Assembly: GCA_003223675.1 (NCBI GenBank)
Contig: QHVW01000226.1
Location: forward strand, 1 to 18,845
DNA from: Acidobacteriota bacterium
Lineage (GTDB): Bacteria > Acidobacteriota > Thermoanaerobaculia > Multivoradales > UBA5704
DNA length: 18,845 nt
Direction: 5' to 3'
Below the pieces are notes generated by a model, which saw nothing but the letters and a program-made list of their open reading frames with translations, was not told the origin of the DNA and made no database searches. Positions 15,262-18,845 of the stretch are shown one piece after another (positions within the stretch are counted from its first letter, which is position 1; every line of letters starts with the position of its first letter). Both the position numbers and the translations under genes were made by a program.

Positions 15262-16137
15262 TCAACCGTTCCCTTCTTTCACGACTTCAACTTCCAGAGG
15301 CGACAGGTCCTCGGGCTCGCCGCCGGGAGCGATGCCCTGGGCCTGGATCTCATATTTCCCAGCCGGCAGGAGCTCGGCCGGCAGATCGACAACGAGGGCC
15401 CGGACGCCGTTGAGGTCCTTCGGCTTGAGCGCGGTCCAAGCCTTGACGGTTTCCGCCCTCCCGTTCCGCACGGTCAGGTGGAAGGATTGGAGATCCTCCA
15501 TCCCTTCGACCGAGATCTGGAGCTCGACGGTTCCCGCGCGGGTCGGGACCCGGAGCTTCTCCACGGATTCGGACCCGCGCAGCGACGTCAAAGCGAGCTG
15601 GAACACGGCCTTCACGGGCTGTGGCGCCGGAGCCACGGACGGCGCGACTGGGGCCCGAGGCGGCGCCGGCACCTCATGCGCGCGGGGCGTCTCCGCGATC
15701 ACGGGAGCGGGGCGGTTCTCCTGGTGGACGATGTGGGACTGTTCCCGGGTAAACCAGGCCAGGCCGGCCGCGGCGAGCAGCCCCGCCGCCAGAGCGGCCC
15801 AGCGCAGCGCCGGCTGCCGGGACGGCGCGGTGCGCGGGACGAAGGGGAGCACCGCCGCTTTCTCTCGGGCGGCCAGGACGTTCAGCGAGCGCGCCAGCAT
15901 CAGGCGCTCCCGTCCCTGGGGAGAAGCGGCGAGCCGCTGCCGGACGAGCTCCCTCTCCGCGGGAGCGAGGCTCCCTTGAGCATACTCGGCGAGGAGATCG
16001 GACTCGATCGCCTCGGACAGCTCGAAGAGCTCGTCCTCCATGAGCAGGCGCCCCTCCACGGCGTCCGCCTCTTCTTCGGTAAGCTCGCCGAGGAGGTAGC
16101 CCCTCAGCATCTCGTCATCCGTGGAATTTGAATTCAT
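15262..16137 (-). CDS. Single-pass anti-sigma-like membrane protein without zinc motif
   Basis: 291-aa protein with an acidic helical N-terminal domain (residues 1-100; LRGYLLGELTEEEADAVEGR and LLMEDELFELSEAIESDLLA) of the kind found beside ECF sigma genes in Acidobacteria. One transmembrane helix lies at about 111-129 (LRWAALAAGLLAAAGLAWF). A Pro/Ala-rich linker (about 140-175) leads to an extracytoplasmic beta-sandwich-like domain (about 178-285). The canonical HxxxCxxC of zinc anti-sigma factors is absent. Its likely role is to hold the sigma factor encoded just upstream at the membrane. An AGGAGGG ribosome site lies 9 bases before the ATG at 16137. A protease target for the CHAT protein is possible but unproven. 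Confidence 0.8.
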   Translation of the reverse strand: MNSNSTDDEMLRGYLLGELTEEEADAVEGRLLMEDELFELSEAIESDLLAEYAQGSLAPAERELVRQRLAASPQGRERLMLARSLNVLAAREKAAVLPFVPRTAPSRQPALRWAALAAGLLAAAGLAWFTREQSHIVHQENRPAPVIAETPRAHEVPAPPRAPVAPSVAPAPQPVKAVFQLALTSLRGSESVEKLRVPTRAGTVELQISVEGMEDLQSFHLTVRNGRAETVKAWTALKPKDLNGVRALVVDLPAELLPAGKYEIQAQGIAPGGEPEDLSPLEVEVVKEGNG

Positions 16138-16182
16138 GGGATTCAGCCCTCCTCATCGATCTCAAACACGAGTGTCCGATCC

Positions 16183-16199
16183 CGTGAAAACGTTTCACG
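16183..16199. promoter_or_regulatory. 17-base palindrome between sigma and anti-sigma-like genes
   Basis: CGTGAAA (16183-16189) and TTTCACG (16193-16199) are perfect inverted arms around ACG, in the 72-base gap after the sigma stop. Neither strand has a T-tract after the stem, so it resembles an operator or a processing hairpin more than a terminator. Confidence 0.5.
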
Positions 16200-16209
16200 A
16201 GGAGAAAAA

Positions 16210-16815
16210 TCAGCGGCTCAGGCAGGCATGAACGCAGGTTTCGAGCTTGCGGCGGACCCGGTGGACGCGGATGCGGAGGGCGTTCATCGGGATCCCCGCC
16301 TCGCGGGCGAGCTGCTGGCGGTTGAGGATGTTGTTCTCCCCCTGATCGCTATTCCCATGGTGATACCGGAGCACCAGGTCGCGCTGGTCCGGCGGCAGCT
16401 TGGCGAGGCACCGGCGGAGGCATTCGAGCCGGGCGTCGGAGGGCTCGTCCTCCTCGGCGGCGGGGGGAGGCCAGTCGCCTCTCGCGAGGGCGCTATGCTC
16501 CCGCGCGGCTTTCCGCAAGACCTCCTTGTAGACCAGATGGGCGACGCCGCAGAAATAGCCGTAGGGGTCGGGCGCCCGCAGCTCGACCCCCTCCTCCAGG
16601 CGGCGGGCGACGCGGTTGAACGTGACGTCGGCCAGATCCTCTGGCGAGGTGCAACCGCGCCATTCGAAGAGGCGGACCAGCTTGTGGCGGATGGCCTCGT
16701 AGAGCTCGCCGGCCCGTTCGCGGTCGGGAGAGAGCTGGCGGAGGAGGGCTTCGAAGGCCTCGGGCGTCACCCGGAGGCTCTCCGTCCTGGAAGCGCCCTC
16801 GCCACGCTGGCTCAC
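16210..16815 (-). CDS. ECF-like sigma factor in the CHAT operon
   Basis: 201-aa sigma-70 family protein. The region 2 equivalent is about residues 25-95 (HKLVRLFEWRGCTSPEDLADVTFNRVARRL, with PYGYFCGVAHLVYKEVLRK). The region 4 equivalent is about 130-195 (CLAKLPPDQRDLVLRYHHGN, with the helix-turn-helix around NRQQLAREAGIPMNALRIRVHRVRRKL). I chose GTG at 16815 because it overlaps the CHAT stop as GTGA and follows a GGGAGA site by 6 bases; the GTG two codons upstream touches that site. Longer extensions on this strand lie inside the CHAT gene in another frame and are not coding. It belongs to a divergent acidobacterial ECF-like group whose partner is probably the membrane protein encoded downstream. 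Confidence 0.88.
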   Translation of the reverse strand: MSQRGEGASRTESLRVTPEAFEALLRQLSPDRERAGELYEAIRHKLVRLFEWRGCTSPEDLADVTFNRVARRLEEGVELRAPDPYGYFCGVAHLVYKEVLRKAAREHSALARGDWPPPAAEEDEPSDARLECLRRCLAKLPPDQRDLVLRYHHGNSDQGENNILNRQQLAREAGIPMNALRIRVHRVRRKLETCVHACLSR

Positions 16816-18845
16816 TTCCACTCTCCCTGAAGAGAGAAGCCGGCCCAGAAATAGGGAGATTGGCGGCCCGGGCTGGCGGCCATCTTGAGCTGGGCCCGGC
16901 GGAGGGCCGCCGCCGGGGAGAGCTGGTCGCGAAGCATGGCGCGATAGAAGCCGCCCATCAGCTCGGCGGTCGCGCGGTCCTCGACGCTCCACAGGCTGGC
17001 GAGCACGCGGGTGGCCCCGGCGTCCATGAAGCCGCGCGTCAGCCCGATCAGCCCCTCCCCCCGGATCTCCTTGCCGAGGGCGGTCTGGCAGGCCGAGAGC
17101 ACGACCAGATCGGCGTCGAGGTGGAGGCTGTAGATGTCGTTGAGCCGCAGGAACCCGTCCACGGACCTGCCCTGCTCGTCATAGAACGAGAGGGCCAGCT
17201 TGGACAGCTCTGGCTGGTGGCTGTCGAGCACGCCGTGGGTGGCGAAATGGACGTTGCGATATTGGGCCAGCTCGGGGCTGGTGGCCTTCGCGCGGGAGGC
17301 GTCGAAGCCCATGGCCAGGAAGAGCTGGTCCCGGGGGACGAGAGACGCGAGCGTCTCCGCCTCTCTCCGGGAAGAGAGCAGGCGGCGGAATGCGGGCCGC
17401 TCGCCGCCGGCCTGCCGCTCGTCCGACGGGCTCCATCCCCGGGTGAGCCCCGGGGCCAGGCTCATCCGTTCCGTTTTCTCGGCTCGATGGGTCAGTCGTG
17501 GATCGGTCTCCTGGAAGACCGGATCCGCGAAGATGGCGAGGGTTTTCGGCGCGCGGGACCGGCCGCGGGCCTCGCGCCGCAGCACGGCCAGCGCCGAGGC
17601 GGAGGGGAGGCTCACCACCTCGTGGCGCTTCACCAGCGGCGCGCCCGACGACGGGATCGGCAGGGCGGCGAAGGGGATGTACTGCAAGGCTCCGTCCGCG
17701 ACGATGAGCAGGGGACGGTCTCCGAGGAGCCGCTCGGCGGGAGACAGGAGCAGCCGGGAGAGGTCGCGCCCAACGCGTCCGGCCTCCGCGTCGGCGCCGT
17801 CGATCCGCTGCTTCCGGGCTTGCAGGCTCTCCCCCGGCCGCCCTTCGTTGCGGGCGGTCAGGAGCTCGTAATAATGGCGGGCGGTCTTCTCGATCCGCTC
17901 CCGGCCGGGGAGCTCGAAGCTCCGGATGGCTTCCGGAGTCACCACCCAGAGGAAGCTCCGCTTCGCGCCGAGCGCGTATTCGAGCAGGAGCGCCTTCCCG
18001 TCCAGAACCTGGGTCTGGATCTCGGCGACGCTCAGCGGCTGGGGCTGTGTCAGGGCGGCGTAGCTCGCGCTGCTGGCCCGCAGGTCCGCCTGCACCCGGT
18101 TGTACTCGTCGAGCAGATCTTCGAGCTTCCGCTCAGCCTCCTCCAGCTTCCGTTTGTCGGGTCTTTCCTCGCCCAGAAGCTTGAAGCGGTACTGGTCGCG
18201 GGCGTTCACCTCGTCGCGCACGCGGCGCTCCCGCTCGACGAGCTCCGGGCTGGCTCCGCGCCGGATGTCGGCTCCGGACTCGTTCAGGATCTCCAGGAGA
18301 CCCCGGGCCCGCGCCCGCTCGCTCACCTGCAGGGCCTTCACCGCGGCGCCGTCTCTGCCACCGTCCTGGAGGGCCATCAGGGTATCGATCTGAAGCTCGT
18401 AATAGCTCTGCCGGAATGCCAGCAGGGAGGTCCGGAGCTCCGGGCTGGTCACTCGCGAGCGCACCGATTCGATGATCCCGATGCCGGTCTCCAGGTGCCC
18501 GAGGGCTGCGGCGGGATCGTTCTGTTTCATCTCCAGGCGGGCCAGAGCCAGGTTCGATTCGGCCTCCCAGACCTGGTCGCCCCGTTCCCGGAAGAGAACC
18601 AGAGCGCGTTCGAGCTCCTCCCGGGACTGCTGGAGATCTCCCGTCGCCCGGTGAGCCTCCCCCAGGGTATAGAGGGCCGTGGCCTCTCTCTCCCGGAAGC
18701 CGCGAGCCAGCCGCAACCCCGCAGCCGCGAGCTCCACCGCCCGCGCCGGCTGCTTTCTGCGCAGCGCCAGCATCGCCTGATTGTTGAGCGTCGCGGTCTG
18801 GACCTCCAGATCCTTGGTCTCCCGGCTCAGGGAGAGGGCCTGGTC
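16812..18845 (-). CDS. TPR-CHAT protease, partial (5' end beyond right edge)
   Basis: 677 codons are visible and the frame stays open to the window edge, with TPR-type sequence up to the edge, so the start lies outside. The N-terminal part visible is TPR repeats (ATALYTLGEAHRATGDLQQS, then a coiled-coil around KRKLEEAERKLEDLLDEYNR). The C-terminal CHAT domain has the catalytic His in NVHFATHGVLD (codon 17235-17237) and the Cys in VVLSACQTALGKE (codon 17088-17090), followed by GEGLIGLTRGFMDAGATRVL. Both are intact. It ends in GTGA overlap with the sigma gene, so a fixed protein ratio is likely. CHAT-TPR proteins are cysteine peptidases; the natural target here would be the anti-sigma-like or another operon product, which is inference. 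An internal ATG at 18773 is not the start. Confidence 0.9.
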   Translation of the reverse strand, partial: DQALSLSRETKDLEVQTATLNNQAMLALRRKQPARAVELAAAGLRLARGFREREATALYTLGEAHRATGDLQQSREELERALVLFRERGDQVWEAESNLALARLEMKQNDPAAALGHLETGIGIIESVRSRVTSPELRTSLLAFRQSYYELQIDTLMALQDGGRDGAAVKALQVSERARARGLLEILNESGADIRRGASPELVERERRVRDEVNARDQYRFKLLGEERPDKRKLEEAERKLEDLLDEYNRVQADLRASSASYAALTQPQPLSVAEIQTQVLDGKALLLEYALGAKRSFLWVVTPEAIRSFELPGRERIEKTARHYYELLTARNEGRPGESLQARKQRIDGADAEAGRVGRDLSRLLLSPAERLLGDRPLLIVADGALQYIPFAALPIPSSGAPLVKRHEVVSLPSASALAVLRREARGRSRAPKTLAIFADPVFQETDPRLTHRAEKTERMSLAPGLTRGWSPSDERQAGGERPAFRRLLSSRREAETLASLVPRDQLFLAMGFDASRAKATSPELAQYRNVHFATHGVLDSHQPELSKLALSFYDEQGRSVDGFLRLNDIYSLHLDADLVVLSACQTALGKEIRGEGLIGLTRGFMDAGATRVLASLWSVEDRATAELMGGFYRAMLRDQLSPAAALRRAQLKMAASPGRQSPYFWAGFSLQGEWK

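Noticed and set aside
16173..16199. GTGTCCG followed by CGTTTCA as a third copy of the shared promoter
   Set aside because: Spacing is about 5 bases shorter than in the two matching copies, and it would fire against the operon with no gene in that direction.
16816..16992. Extended N-terminus of the sigma factor to 16992
   Set aside because: This part lies inside the CHAT coding sequence in another frame, is Arg/Pro-rich, and a GTG with a proper ribosome site exists at 16815.

Overview
The window is high-GC bacterial chromosome. Its gene content suggests Acidobacteriota, or less likely another soil-type phylum such as Myxococcota: ECF sigma factors paired with transmembrane Ser/Thr kinases, a kinase fused to TPR repeats and one fused to a PD40 (TolB-like) propeller, and CHAT proteases with TPR or helical partners. 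This is inferred from gene families and composition; there is no rRNA or other marker to fix the taxon.

Left part (1-8555), signalling. A partial, secreted, lower-GC protein runs off the left edge on the minus strand. Divergent from it is an operon of an ECF sigma factor (776-1384) and a Ser/Thr kinase with TPRs (1381-4530), joined by an ATGA overlap. Beyond the kinase lies a second lower-GC minus-strand gene of unknown function (4517-5002). The two minus-strand genes share a leader with two identical 8-bp boxes at exactly the same 14-bp spacing. This looks like a common promoter that the sigma factor between them could read. Next comes a plus-strand run: a small two-helix membrane protein, a kinase-PD40 protein, and a GNAT acetyltransferase coupled by a GTGA overlap.

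Middle (8592-14322). A minus-strand flavodoxin converges on the acetyltransferase. Divergent from it is a two-gene operon of a 493-aa metallophosphoesterase and a 685-aa CHAT protease 15 bp downstream. I consider this pair the best candidate for an undescribed system (nuclease or phosphodiesterase plus protease). A class II fumarase follows on the same strand. Downstream of it is a GC-rich nested inverted repeat (about 14321-14474).

Right part (14474-18845), all minus strand. A partial TPR-CHAT protease enters from the right edge and overlaps an ECF sigma factor by GTGA. A single-pass anti-sigma-like protein without a zinc motif and a 95-aa beta-rich protein follow, and the operon ends in a clear rho-independent terminator. 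After it comes a small two-helix membrane protein. The layout suggests a sigma circuit in which a CHAT protease could act on its partners; no function has been shown.

I see no tRNA, rRNA, CRISPR array, insertion sequence or replication origin. No gene-free stretch exceeds 300 bases; the largest gaps are 5003-5214, 9102-9260, 624-775 and the repeat region 14323-14473.
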